Positions 25,500 through 37,300 of a DNA stretch of 64,000 bases are shown here, in pieces. How positions within the stretch are numbered: the first letter of the stretch is position 1; every line of letters starts with the position of its first letter. The notes beneath the pieces were generated by a model. The model was not told the DNA's origin. It ran no database searches and was given only the letters and a program-made list of their open reading frames with translations. Position numbers and translations under genes: made by a program. The DNA lies in contig NC_045142.1 in NCBI RefSeq assembly GCF_008831285.2, forward strand, positions 17,175,354 to 17,239,353, in the 5' to 3' direction. The stretch is from Nymphaea colorata. Taxonomy: Eukaryota; Streptophyta; Magnoliopsida; Nymphaeales; Nymphaeaceae.

Positions 25500-27400
25500 T
25501 TAACACCGAGCTAGTTTTGGACCGTGGAAGGAAGATTTGCTCTCATCTTGATATTGGGTGATAAAATGCAATACTTCTCTTACTTACTTGACTTGCTTCT
25601 TATTTTTATTTCTTTAATGTTGTACAGAGTGTTAATTTAGAGGTGGTGATGTTCGGGTGGTGAAAATGATGAAAAATAACAAATCATTTTCCCTTGTCAT
25701 CTTCAAAGGAGGGAAATATGCTGTTTGCTGAGAACGACGAACTCGCATGGTGCGTTCAGAAAAGTCATATATGTGTTTGGGATGCATTTAGAATAATTAA
25801 TTTACTTCCCTTAAGAGGTTTAATGACATTCAATTCGTCCCTGGTTCCAAACACAGTGAAAAATCTAAGGCCAAAATTTACAGATATACAGATGGAATCC
25901 AGCCAACCGCGTTAATTTTGACACAACCCACAGAATTTCATCAAATAGCGGATGGCATTAACTACCATTCAAAGCTGGATTTCATTTCTGAATGTCACAC
26001 TTTATTACTAATAGTTGTACCAATAAAGACACTTGCAGTATTTAAGGACAAAGACAAAGGCAAAATGAGTGCCTGACTATCATTTATATAGAGGCTATAT
26101 ATATATATATATATATATAAAGCATACTCTTGTATTCTACAAAGGAAAGAGGAACTTGTAAGCATATATTTATTAATGCAATCTCTCTTAACTTCATCTG
26201 TTCCTGAGAGTCATAGATGGTTGGAAGGCTACTCCTCTTCTTCTTAACTGTAAATGGCGGATGCACAGCAATGTTGTAGTTGATGGGTGCTATGTTTTTC
26301 ACTCAGGTCGCTAAGATCTCTGAGGAGAAGGAAAAGGGAAAGAAACTTCGGCCTCTTCTGAGTATGTCTCCCCTCCTTATTTTCGTGGGGCTCTTTCCTT
26401 CTGAACGTCATTTTCAATAAGCTCTTTCAAGCGGCAGGTCTTGCACCAAAATTTAATTGATTCCCAGAGGAAGAAAGTCAGCTTCTTTTGTCACAATAAA
26501 ACACCAGTTTGTCTCATATCTCCGACGTCCCCAAGATCCATGGTATCCAATGTTGTAAAATTTGGGTTTTCATTTCAACTGAATTGACGGGGCAGTTGAT
26601 TTGTTTGAGTTATCATTTCCGTTGGACAATTTGTAGATAGGCTAAAAATATATTAAAAAAACATTTCTGAAAAAAATAAATGAATATAATAAATAGTTAA
26701 TTAAATTAAATAATATTAAAATATGGAAAATTAGTTAACATCTATTGGGTCCTCTATTTTTATTCTACAGTTTTCGCATTTTATCGAGTTGCCCTCCAAT
26801 TAGTCACGGTTTCCAATTATGGTTAAGCAAAAACAACTCTTTAAATTTATAGCAAGTTTTGTTTTCTTGGCAAATTAAGTAACTGGAATACGGAGAATGG
26901 CGACAAATTGGTTTCCTTATTTGCACGATTTCGGTAATATGTTAATTAAATTAGTAACTTTCTATTTCTGTGGGCCACTCTCAGGTTAGAGCTAAAAACT
27001 ACATTCTACTTTAACTTTTTTTTTTTTTGCATTAATATAATTTTCTAGTTGTATTTGTACGAAAGTTTTTAAAAACGAGTTTTTCGTTGTTCACTTCCAT
27101 TTAAAAACGGCATTATGTCAAAACTTGCCTTCTTATAAATCTACTTTTTGGCGACCATCCAAATATATTTTAAATACTATTTTATATTTTGCCTCAAAAT
27201 AGACTTTAAGGCATGTCGCCCAAATAAAGTCTGTAATTGATGTTAAGAATGATTGGGCAGAAAACATATATTAAGTTGGTCATTTTTTAAGCTTAAATGC
27301 ATTGCTTAATAATTAAAAATTAACACCTATTATAACGTCGAATTTTTGATGTTAAAATTATTACAATGTTCATGTTTTGTTCTCTTAACCACTTGGTTTG
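25500..27400. other. Intergenic, no gene seen
   Basis: Contains a (TA)n run at about 26096-26120. Around 25.78-25.92 kb there is a MITE-like phrase with gtttgggatgcattt and ggttccaaacacag ends. The 72-73-codon open frames are not recognisable. Confidence 0.4.
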
Positions 27401-27405
27401 AATGT

Positions 27406-27406
<1 letters not shown>

Positions 27407-27503
<97 letters not shown>
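27407..27503. repeat. Compound (CT)n(AT)n microsatellite
   Basis: 14 bp of CT pass into about 83 bp of uninterrupted AT, one of the longest AT runs in the window. Confidence 0.95.
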
Positions 27504-27504
<1 letters not shown>

Positions 27505-28042
27505 CCAATGAAATTTTTTTCTTTTATATTAAAAAAATAATATTTTTTAATTGCGTAATGTATTTTTTGTATTAGAATTCAGTTTGATCCTACTCGAATC
27601 CAGAAATCAGACTGTTGACCCGCCCCTGAAAAAAATCCTGACTTCGCCTCTGTATATACACATACCTTATGATACAATGAATCTAAAGGTGTGTTTGATC
27701 ACATGCGTCTAATGTATTTGATTAAGCACCTTTGAATGGCCAGAGCATTTTACCTTATATATATAAATATACAAGACACTTGGGTATTCTGTATAGTGTA
27801 TACAAGCTGGGACCTTGGCAGTGGTAGGGTTGAAAGAAGGGTAATTAGTGGAGGGTGTTTTAGTCTTGACGAAGAAGTGTGTGTACAGTCTCACACTCTC
27901 ACTCCCGTCCAGGACGTTAGAGTGAGAACCGTAAGATCACTATATCAGCGAGGATTTGGCGAGTAACGCGCCGATCAAATAGGCGGGGTGAAAAGTTCGT
28001 ACTGACTCAGCTGGCACCACGCCCCCCAACGGATCGCGCGCC

Positions 28043-28048
28043 TATAAA
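28043..28048 (+). promoter_or_regulatory. TATA box of the CRF gene
   Basis: TATAAA within cctataaagc, at the sudden start of a GC/pyrimidine-rich island. A CT-rich stretch about 30 bases downstream is a plausible transcription start. This predicts a leader of about 670 bases before the main ATG, unless it is spliced. Confidence 0.7.
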
Positions 28049-28327
28049 GCTCCCCTCCCCTCCCTCCCGCAATCCCGTTCTCCCCCTCCCTTTCCTTTTC
28101 ATTCTTCCTTCCTTTTTCCTTCTTCATCTTCACTGTAGAAGCAAAAAAAAAGAAGAAGAAGAAACTACTTGGAAAGATCCGATAAGCGTCGTCGTCGGAA
28201 TTTTACCGGCCGACCGTCTTCAGGTCGTCGGATTAGCTTCCTTTCTGGAGAGAAATCCCCTCCACTCAAAACTTTTATCCTTTTCGATCTTTCTTTCTTC
28301 TTGTGAGGATCTCGAGGGAAGAGAATA

Positions 28328-28465
28328 ATGCTAAAAGGTCTCTCCTCTTTCCTTTCTCTCTTTTTTTCCTCCCCTAGGGTCCGAAGGAGCCTAAGATCTG
28401 CAAAAGCAGAGCCTCTCACGGGGCCGACCGGTAGCCTTTTTGGCGATTTCCGAGAACTTTCTTGA
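28328..28465 (+). promoter_or_regulatory. uORF 1 in the CRF leader (45 codons)
   Basis: The first ATG after the predicted start site, with A at -3. The frame encodes 45 residues beginning MLKGLSSFLSLFFSSPRVRR and ends at TGA 28463-28465, about 276 bases before the main ATG. If the leader is not spliced it would be translated before the CRF frame and would lower or condition its translation. Whether the peptide is conserved cannot be judged here. Confidence 0.45.
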
Positions 28466-28716
28466 CTGTGAATTTTCTCCGTTTAAAGCCGTACTGGAAG
28501 GCAGCAGGAGGAGGAAGAAGGGAAAGCCGTAGCTTTGACTTGCTTCCCTTGATCAAGATAAACCCTGGGGGATTTGCCAGACGGTTGAAGGGAAAAGAAG
28601 AAGTCGGAATATATTTTTTTTGTGAAGGGGTTTTGCAGGGTTTTAAAGCGCCGGAGTGACGCTGGATTAGTCAGTGAATCCGCCTCAGGCTTTGATTCTA
28701 CTGGTGTTCGCTTTTC

Positions 28717-28845
28717 ATGTTGGAGAGGGATCCTCGACGGTATGACGAGTTTTCCGGCAGCGAACGGACGGCAGGACAGTCGCCGGAGGGGTCTCTGCGG
28801 CGAGAGACCGACGGCCTCGACTTCCGGCAGCCGGATCAGGCCTAA
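28717..28845 (+). promoter_or_regulatory. uORF 2 overlapping the CRF start
   Basis: ATG 28717 lies in a different frame from the CRF coding region and stays open for 42 codons to TAA 28843-28845, running past the CRF ATG at 28742. Its context is weak (T at -3), so leaky scanning to the better main start (G at -3) is likely. With uORF 1 it leaves only two upstream ATGs in the predicted leader, both potentially inhibitory. Confidence 0.45.
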
Positions 28846-29653
28846 GGTCGTCCGGGTCTTCTTCGACGACGTGGACGCGACGGACTCATCGAGCGACGAG
28901 GAGAACGGCCACGTCTGCAGGCTACGTGTCAAGAAGCACGTGCTCGAGATCAATATTGCAGCCCCGCCGGCTCCGGCCCCGGCGAGCAAGCGGCGGAGGC
29001 TGGCGGAACTCTGTCGCCAAGCGCCGGGAAAGGAACAGACGAGGAAGGAGAAGTTCCGTGGCGTCCGCAGGCGGCCGTGGGGCCGCTGGGCGGCCGAGAT
29101 CAGAGACCCAACCCGCCGGAAGCGTCTCTGGCTCGGGACGTTCGACACAGCGGAGGAGGCGGCCATCGTCTACGACGACGCGGCGCTGAGGCTCAAGGGC
29201 CCTAACGCGGTCACGAACTTCTCCAAGACGATGACGCCCCTGACTCCCTCCGTCTCCTCACCGACGTCCGTCCTCCCGCCATCCGCCGGCGACTCTGCGC
29301 CCTTCGAGAAGCTCCCTTCCGACTCGGAGTCTTTGACGGTCTCTTCGGAGCTCGGGTCAGCTGAGTTCGAGCCGACCGCCTCTTCAGAGCTCGGGTCAGC
29401 CGAGTACGAAGCTACCGTCTCGTCAAAGCTCAGATGCGGGCCATGCGGCGAGTTCGAACTCGCCGTCCCATCGGAGCTCGGTTGCCCCGAGTTCGAGCCG
29501 TTCGCGTGCGGCTTCGACGCCCTCTCTTGGTCGCTCCCGTTCTTCTCCGACGTGGCTTGGAGAGCAAGCAAGTGGCGGGACGACGACGACAACTTCGGCG
29601 ACCTGGACGACGTCCTCCTCCACCAGATCGGCGATTTCATCCCTCCCTCCTGA
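28742..29653 (+). CDS. CRF: Cytokinin response factor (group VI ERF transcription factor)
   Basis: A 303-residue, intronless nuclear transcription factor. Residues 33-54 ([22 protein letters not shown]) match the CRF-specific N-terminal motif, which in known family members mediates contacts with other CRFs and phosphotransfer proteins. Residues 104-161 are one complete AP2/ERF domain ([17 protein letters not shown], then WLGTF and [17 protein letters not shown]) of the ERF class expected to bind GCC-box-like DNA. SPTSVL at 173-178 is the conserved putative phosphorylation motif of group VI. Residues 201-255 are a degenerate repeat of [13 protein letters not shown]-like units. The tail is acidic ([12 protein letters not shown]) and may activate transcription. 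I chose ATG 28742 because the longer frame upstream only begins with GTG (28622). It lies in a GC-rich island with a TATA box and two uORFs. The family is sure; which CRF paralogue is not. Confidence 0.94.
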   Translation: MTSFPAANGRQDSRRRGLCGERPTASTSGSRIRPKVVRVFFDDVDATDSSSDEENGHVCRLRVKKHVLEINIAAPPAPAPASKRRRLAELCRQAPGKEQTRKEKFRGVRRRPWGRWAAEIRDPTRRKRLWLGTFDTAEEAAIVYDDAALRLKGPNAVTNFSKTMTPLTPSVSSPTSVLPPSAGDSAPFEKLPSDSESLTVSSELGSAEFEPTASSELGSAEYEATVSSKLRCGPCGEFELAVPSELGCPEFEPFACGFDALSWSLPFFSDVAWRASKWRDDDDNFGDLDDVLLHQIGDFIPPS

Positions 29654-30640
29654 AGATTTTCCCTCTTTTTTTTTTCCTTTTTTCATTTTTCGGGGTTTTG
29701 GGTTTTAGCCGTGGGATGGGCGTTCCCGCTCCGCGACGGTTCCCCTCGGCCCTCCGCTTTTTGTCCTCTTCCGTCGGCGCTGCAACGTGGCGAAAACTCC
29801 CGGGCAGATTTTGTGGCCTATTTTGTTCTCCCTTCCCATCTTGTGTAACGTAAGTTGTAAAACCAAGTAAAAATGAGCAAGTGTAACCCGTCGAGTGGAT
29901 TTCGTATTTATTGAAAAAAGAGGAAAGTAAGTAATCCCAGCGTGCATTCACCAGACCGAATCGCTCCCAAGGGAGAGACGACGAGTCGGACCGTTGAAAA
30001 TCGAAACTCGATCGATCCGATTCGCTTGTTCTGAAGCCCACAAAAAAGTCCCAACTGATTCGACCCATCGGACGGCTCAGATGCAAGCCCCGACGTCACG
30101 CCCCCGCTCAGGCGTTCGTCACTCCATACGGCAAATTACCGAAAACTCCTAATGGATGCCAGTTGTGGTCCGACACGGAGTCCACGAGACGTCGCTCTCA
30201 TGGTGCACGTTAAAGCGCGGCCGGGAATAGGCGGTCGGTCAAGCACTCGGGCGGAGTGGAGGAGTAAGGGCATTATTGTAATCTGGTTCCGGATGAGAGC
30301 GGGTCAGCCTCAACTGCCCCTGGTCGGAGCAGACGTAACGGGGGGGGATCATCGACGGCTGCTTCTCGCCCCACGTGGTCCATAGAGATCTCGCTTAGGA
30401 TCTTCGCCAGGGATCCCGGTCTTTATCAGGTGGGTCCCCGCCAGGAAATTCTCTTCAACGGATACCAGACTGACACGTAACACACGAGAAAAAGAATCAC
30501 CAGGAGTCGTGTTTGGCCAGGGATATTTCGATAAAGGCTTACATTAGAACCGGATCCCATGTAATAAATTAAATAAACTTTAAACCCGGTTCCACTTTTT
30601 GTATACCAAATTAAGTTAATTGGATTTGGTAAATGCATTT
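29654..30640. other. GC-rich 3' flank of the CRF gene, no further gene seen
   Basis: The 3' UTR probably ends near 29.85-29.93 kb. GC-rich DNA continues to about 30.47 kb and contains promoter-like words: an ACGTCA core near 30,093 and a perfect G-box CACGTG at 30372-30377. No recognisable open frame starts from it. It may be distal regulatory DNA or a transposon end. Confidence 0.35.
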
Positions 30641-30642
30641 GG

Positions 30643-30935
30643 TAGGACTGCACAACAAGTCCAGCCAACTCATGTTTGACTCGGACTTGCTCAAAAAAAC
30701 TTGAATCGAGCTCGACTAGTTTGTAAAGTCGAGTTTAATACTTGAAAAGTTAAGCAAGTCAAGTTTGAATAGTAAAAACTCTAAACTCAAACCTCCTCAA
30801 CTACATAAAATGGGTTCATCATAGTTAAACAAGTTGACCAGTTAAAAGACAGGTCGAGTTCAATGATGTATAGTTGAGTCGAGCTTGAGCCCATTCCATC
30901 GAGCTCGAGCTCGATTCGGCTTGTGTATAGCCCTA
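30643..30935. mobile_element. MITE-like element, gagctcgag-rich family, copy A
   Basis: The left end taggactgcacaacaagtcc and the reverse complement of the right end (tagggctatacacaagccga) form imperfect terminal inverted repeats. The interior is built from gagtcgag/aagttgag phrases in both orientations. 293 bp, non-coding. A second copy is at 32,472. Confidence 0.65.
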
Positions 30936-31860
30936 ATACTTGGCTATGTAAGTAAGAGTTAGATTTGATAGAAACTCTGAAGTTATTTTTCTTTCACATT
31001 AATTGGAAACCTTGTATCTATTTTTCCCCCCCGACTTCGCTACGCATGTCGCTTTCCACATCTTGCATCTGCTGGTAGCTATGCTCCAGATGGTAAGGTT
31101 TACCAACTAAAGGTTTGGATCCATTTTCCCTTTTAGTCATCCAACCACATGGTCCAATTAAGAGCAGCATGAAACATAAATACTGGACCTACTAGGGTGC
31201 CCCAATAGTTAGGACTAATCATGTGATGTGCTGTGGATACCAACCAGTGAACGGCAAAAATAGTTGCTAAAGTGATTGGATTTCTGTTCTAGAGAGTGAA
31301 AAATTCAGTACGAACATGAACAATTCCAAGGTGAACAAAGACTGGAACAACCACAAACAGTATCTTGATCCGTTCCACCGAATTTGATCGGGCAGTAAAT
31401 ATCATGCCAATGGTAACTTTCCAAAAGTTTGCTTTTGTTTTAGTGATCTGCCAACCATCACATCAAATTTTTGACCTATGGACTGTCCTCCAAGGAAAGC
31501 ATCATTGTTGGGACAATTAGAACAGCTATTTCTATCTTTTTCTCATCATCAAAAGCGAGGTGGGAAACAAGCATTTTCTTCCATGTGAATTGTATAGCGT
31601 ATTTCAACATCTACTAAAAAAAAAAGCATATAATATATTCTACGTTCCTCATGCCTCCATGTGTTCTATCGAGTGACGGAGAAATGAGCGGCTAAGTTCA
31701 GGTGAACACTTTAGGCAAAATATTATTACTTTCTATCATTACAAATGTGTTAAATCTAAATTCACCCCTTTGTTAAACAAATGTTGAAAAAGAACGCAGC
31801 AATTTAGGTTTACCAAAGAACTGCCTGCATCACTGTTTCACTTGACAAGACGCAAGTTTC

Positions 31861-32018
31861 GGGAGTCAGTTTGGTAAATAGAACATTTTGTAATACTCCA
31901 TGAATATTCCCTAAAGATTGGAACAGATAATCGATAGACGCCTATGCCTAGCTTTAGTGTTTCACGAATCTGCTTCAATTTTTAGGGTAGATTATTCAAA
32001 CTGTCAAACGACTCTTAA
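31861..32018. repeat. Foldback MITE family (TTTGGCAA-type ends), copy 1
   Basis: The left end gggagtcagtttggtaaata and right end ctgtcaaacgactctt are mutually inverted and imperfect. The interior has the family phrase ccatgaatattccctaaagattgg. Several relatives lie at 33.6, 41.2, 44.6, 45.0, 55.8 and 59.5 kb. Confidence 0.55.
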
Positions 32019-32471
32019 AAGGTGTCTTTCTTGTGCACATATTGCTCAAACTGTGCCTGGTGAATTCCTGACATTGGTGAATGGCGTGCACCTATAAACG
32101 AAGTCATGTGGTTCCCGGAAAGAGCTCCACCGTTAGCAAAAAAAATGAACATGGTCTGTCTGGTTCGATTGACGTTTTGGACCCAGCAGAGCCAAGACCT
32201 TGTACCAGAGAAAGGAGACAAACTAAATTTTTAAGTCAGACCTACATGTTTTCTTAATAATGGAGGAGCCAGACAAAAATCTTCCCCCTATAGGCCCTTT
32301 TTAGCCTTAGGTAGGGCATCCAATTTTAGTTTATGCAAGGAATGATGCCCATGAGCGTCGAACCAATGACCGACTTCCCCCAAATGGCCCACATAATACA
32401 CCAATCCAACGCCTTTGGGTCTACATACATAAATGTAAGGTCAAGGGAGCCTTGAAGTAAGAATTAAGAAC

Positions 32472-32745
32472 TAGGGCTGTACAAAATCAAGTGAACTCAA
32501 GCTCTACTAGTATTATTCAGTTAAGTTCTGAAAACTAGAGCTTATAAATGAGTTGAGTTCTAGCTACATGTCACTTAAACTCAAGTAAGCTTGTTTAATC
32601 TAGGCTTTTTTTTTCTGTAATTTTCAAACTTAAAGGGAAAGAGATGAAGTCAAATAAGGAATTAGTAAATGAGCTTAAACGAGTCCAGCGCGAGCTAAGA
32701 CTCGACCTATTGGGTCAAGTTCAGGCTGTCCTTGTACAGCTCGAC
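32472..32745. mobile_element. MITE-like element, gagctcgag-rich family, copy B
   Basis: Left end tagggctgtacaaaatc; right end ttgtacagctcga, whose reverse complement matches the left end. The interior has alternating sense/antisense gagttgag phrases as in copy A. About 274 bp, non-coding. Confidence 0.6.
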
Positions 32746-32749
32746 TCAA

Positions 32750-33598
32750 GATCAAGCCAAACTGGAGCCAAGCAATACATGAGTAGAGACCCGTAGGACT
32801 GGTACCAGGATCAAGTTCTAGGCAACCCGACCTTACTCTAGCAACCAACAAAGAAGCTCCTTCTTTAGTAAGATCACATGAAGTATAATTTTGGTTTCAT
32901 TTTATACACCAAACGAATCTCCTTCGAAAAAAGAACGACTGCAATAAAAGAAATAGGACGGTCAAGACTTAGCACTGACAACTTTTAGATGAATCCAGAT
33001 CCAAGTTGCCAAGATTTAATGAGGATTGTACCTGCTGGTTTCGCTAATGAAATTGCTCCTACGTACAACTTTTCCCAGTCTTTCTTGCAATCGACCAAGA
33101 AATGAATGCACTTAAAAGTTAGTCAACCCATGAGGACAGAAAACAAGTAAGACATCACTCAGTGAGGTCAGCTGAAGTCCTAATCCTATCTCCAGCCAAC
33201 GGCATGTTGAATGACTAGTTCGTTGGTTGAATGCCCTCGATATTTCAGATTCGCTCGGTGGATCCAGGGCGCCCCAAAACCCAGATCCAACCCTTAGGAT
33301 TTCCATATCCACAAAAGGTTCCCCAAACTATGCCATTATAGGCTAAGGTAGTTAAATAACGTGCTTGTGATTGTCAAATAGGGTTGCAAACTGGTCAGAT
33401 CTGGGATACTTATAAATATGAAAATAAATATGAAAAGTTAATCTGGTTTTGGCCCAGTACAATAAAAAGTTACAAAACCCTAAAACAAGATCCAGTCAAT
33501 TTCCTACCCTATTGTTGATTAGGCTCCACAAATCAAAGTTTTCCTTGGGTACATGTTCAATTAAGCAAACCAGGAATAAGGGCTGCCATCCTCATCCC
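32750..33598. other. Intergenic, no gene seen
   Basis: No gene or clear repeat boundary. Open frames are under 70 codons and unrecognised. Confidence 0.4.
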
Positions 33599-33600
33599 TT

Positions 33601-33900
33601 AGAGGTCATTTGGCAAACGGAATACTTAATAAGTGTTTTTAGGGACACATTCATGGACATCTAATTCTAGTGTTCCATGAATCCATTTCAATCTTTGGGG
33701 TAAATCCACTTAAACGACCCATTAGGACTAGTTTGACATAAGAATATAGTGTGAGCGTTTTATGAACCTTTTCCAAATGTTAAAATATATTTGTGGACCA
33801 CTTGAACAAGTGTTCCATGAATTTGTCTCAATTTGTGGCAAATTCATGGAACAACTGATAAAGTGTTACTTATGTAAGGGGCATTTGAAAAAAACCTAAC
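33601..33900. repeat. Foldback MITE family cluster, copy 2
   Basis: Repeated phrases of the type ttccatgaat..tctcaatttgtggcaaattcatggaac lie between an outer tcatttggcaaacgg and an inverted gggcatttg. Probably one or two overlapping decayed copies. Confidence 0.5.
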
Positions 33901-34159
33901 CCCAAGATTGGTCATTGGACATTTTAAAAATTATCCAATGAATCTGCCCCATTTTTTAGGCGCACATTATAATTTTGTAGATTATGTACTATTATAATAA
34001 ATACACATTATAACTTTGCAGGCTATGTATTACCAATATAATAACTTTAAGTGTCCACATTCTCTTATTTTCTACAAATTAAACACATTTAAGATATACA
34101 AATATGTTATCTTGTCTTCTTTTTAGTATAATTATAATATAACTATGTTATCGAATTTT

Positions 34160-34300
34160 ACAGGCTGACTTCAAGATAATCGAAAAAATGAGCAGCATTC
34201 TCGAGATCATCAACTCCTTTGCTTGAGCCTGGAATTGGCAAACCCATGGAGAGTTCGTGAGCACGTTCTTCTTCCACACAGAATAAGCTTGATTAATACA
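34160..34300 (-). other. Exon-like open fragment, unassigned
   Basis: A minus-strand frame ends at a TAA near 34163 and reads AHELSMGLPIPGSSKG, then VDDLENAAHFFDYLEVSL. The plus strand of the same DNA has a tttacag acceptor-like site at about 34,163 followed by 20 open codons. I recognise neither. About 43 open codons is not significant by itself, so this is only a flag. Confidence 0.15.
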
Positions 34301-37300
34301 TTTTATTAAAAAAGTGCATTTTCATGAATCCTCAGCTTGTCAGTCAATTTGACTCACGCACAAGGTCTACATGTACCCGAAACCTAAACCACTTCTAACG
34401 GGACTTCCCTTTGAGTAGGTGAAGTTGGAAAAGAACAAATCAGACGGATTGGTTCTCTAAAATGAACGCCATCAAATGCAAGGCTGAGAAACGAAGGTGG
34501 TTACCATCCAACAGGTTGAACACAAGCCATGCCAAACCTAGCTTGCTTGAGTTCCATCAACGAACTTTGCACAAAATTGCGCAACTACTTCGAAGTTTGT
34601 AAGAATCAGATGTCCTTAGTTCCACTCCACTCAACCTGTAAAACTCATGAGTGACAATTGTGTGAATATATTGAAATATCCAAAACAAACCTCCCCCCTC
34701 CCCTACCCCAACCCAGCCCACCAACACACCACCCCACACCCCACACCAAAAATAAAAAAATAAATAGCCTTGAGATCATATGAATATTTTTAAGATATTA
34801 AACTAGTACTTCTAATCTTGATATAATAGAACCATTTTGAAAAACAGCTCAAAGTTGGACTAAATGACTTTATCGGTGTTTGAAATTACCACAATTGCGA
34901 CGGAGGCAGTTCTATTTTTCTCTGAAAAAGCCACCTTAAGCTCCATTCATGTAGTTTAATAACTATATAAGGTTGAGCTCAACTGCACAAATAATTCGGA
35001 GCTTAAATACATCAAGCTTCGCACTTTCAACTCTATTTACCAGCCCCATCCTCCACATAATGCATAAAACATGATTGCAGGCTTGAATCACTCAAATGAT
35101 GTGTCATGTGTGGCATTCATGAATAACATGCAGGAGTGCCATACGCAAATGACAAATTTGATCAACAAAAGTGACAAAAGCCAGTTTGTATGCATGCTAC
35201 TCATGTAGAAAGGACAAAAGACAGCACATTTGGCAGTTTCTGGAAGAATACATATGTGAATGCTTGGCATCTTACGGAAGGCTATGGTATAGAAAACTGT
35301 TGAACGCTAGCTGAAACATGTATAGTCCAAGGAAGAATACAAATAGATAAACAGGACAAGAAGAAAAACCTTTCCCTAGATTGAAATAACCAGCGAAAAG
35401 TAGTACCATATACTGCACAGGATGGAAATAAATGAAGCAACCAAAAAAAAGAACTAAAGTGAACATTCAGAACTACTGACGCAAAATATATTCCTTCATT
35501 TAGTTTCTTTATCATCAGCTTGTATGCATGCTCATTTTTATTTACGGGATAAGATGTGAATATAATTGTTAACTATCACCAGTTATGATCATGAATCCAT
35601 GACATGCCAATTTTTCACAGACCTGATTTGAGCCCTCCAGCTTGAAGTCTATATAGAATCAGACAAATTAAACAAAAAATAGATTCTGAGACGGGGAAAA
35701 ATAAACTGACAATTTACTAATATCTGTTTCATCCTTCATCTCACCAGCCACAAGATGTTGATCTAATCCTAGAAGTTAAGTTAGCCTTTCAATCCTAGAA
35801 GTTAGCCTTTCAAAACATGTCCATATATAGGTGTTGCAATGTTTGAGCCTTTTTGCACTTTCCTACTCTTACTATCAATATGCTGAACAAATGCTAACAG
35901 TTATCACGTGATATTTGCTTCAGATTGAGTTTTGATAACCTCCTTTCCATGGGTAATATTGACACCCTTACCTTTTAAGACAATGTTCGATTGAGTTATT
36001 CACCTTCAATTTGAATCTGCAGTCTTTTCTTCCTGAAGATTTGATGTTCTTGAAGAGCATTCTTTCTTTTGATACTTTTTCTTATGAGCAATGTTCAAAC
36101 TTCTATATAAGATGTTACTCAATTCTTCACAAAGAAAAATTGTTATAAAAGTAATTAGGTTTGACTTACAACATAAGTTCCGTGTAGGACATATGATAGA
36201 AAAGGCTTGACTAATTGCCTGGGCTAGCTGTTCCTAAGTGACTTGTCATACTTAAATACCCAGGCCATCGCTTAAGCCACCTTGGTGCTGAAAAGCCTAT
36301 GTGTTTTCCTCTTCAACAGCCTAGATTTATTTATGTTCTTACACTTTTTCTTTCTTTTCTCTTCTTTCTCTTATTTTTTCTTCTTTCTGCCTTCTAAAAC
36401 AATTTTTTTATCATTTTGTCTTCTTTCTGCCTTCTAAGACAATTTTTTTTATCATCCTCCTTTTTCTGTTTTCTTCTTGTGCTTTTATGCAGATTTTCTT
36501 TTCCCCATTCTTTGTGATGTTGCATGTGAACACGTGTATTAATCTTCTGAAAACTTTTTCTTGTTTATTAGGAATATAATGAACGACAGTTGCATGACAA
36601 GATTAACATGGAAGCCGTGATTATATTGAGGCTACTTTCCTACTCTTTAATTAGATCAGTAACTTTAGGGTTTAGTTAAGGTTCTAATGTCTTAGAAATT
36701 AGAACTAGTGATTCATCAGCTGGCATTCAGGATAGGGAACTTTTGTTTGTTCCATAACCTTGAAAAGTGCTTACGTTAAATTTAAACTGTTCTTTTTATG
36801 TTATATAACCTTTCTGCTTGAATCCTTCAACTTCATTAAAATTGATGTTTTGAACTTTTAGTTATATTTGTTATCAAGTTATGGAATACTAAACATGTCA
36901 GTATTATCATTCATTTTCATTATACAATTTCATTAAGAAATGTTTTAGTGTTGCTGCTAATTACAATATTTAACTTCGCATTTTATTTATTTTTTTCCTC
37001 ACCAGCTTGATGCACCAGTTCTGCCAGATGTAGGCTCCAGTCAACACGTTGGTCATGCTTATTGCTTTTGACAACATAGATTAACACTGACCTTCCTTCT
37101 GAAGAAGGATGAACCAAATTGATTGGTTCCATATGAAGCCAAGGTTAGGATTGATGATGCTTAACTACCAAAAAGCATGGTTTCATACAGAATAATGTAA
37201 CCAAGTTAGCAATTGGATCCATTGAACTATGTAGGTAATCAATTAAGCATTGCCAGACATCGTTTTCAGGTTCTTAAAACTTAAAAGTGCCTTTTTTTTC

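Noticed and set aside
28622-28741. A 40-codon N-terminal extension of the CRF protein
   Set aside because: The extended frame begins with GTG, not ATG. The first in-frame ATG is at 28742, and the CRF motif lies entirely downstream of it.
28483-29640. Long minus-strand open frames (227 and 156 codons) opposite CRF
   Set aside because: They are shadows of the GC-rich CRF coding sequence and have no recognisable domain.
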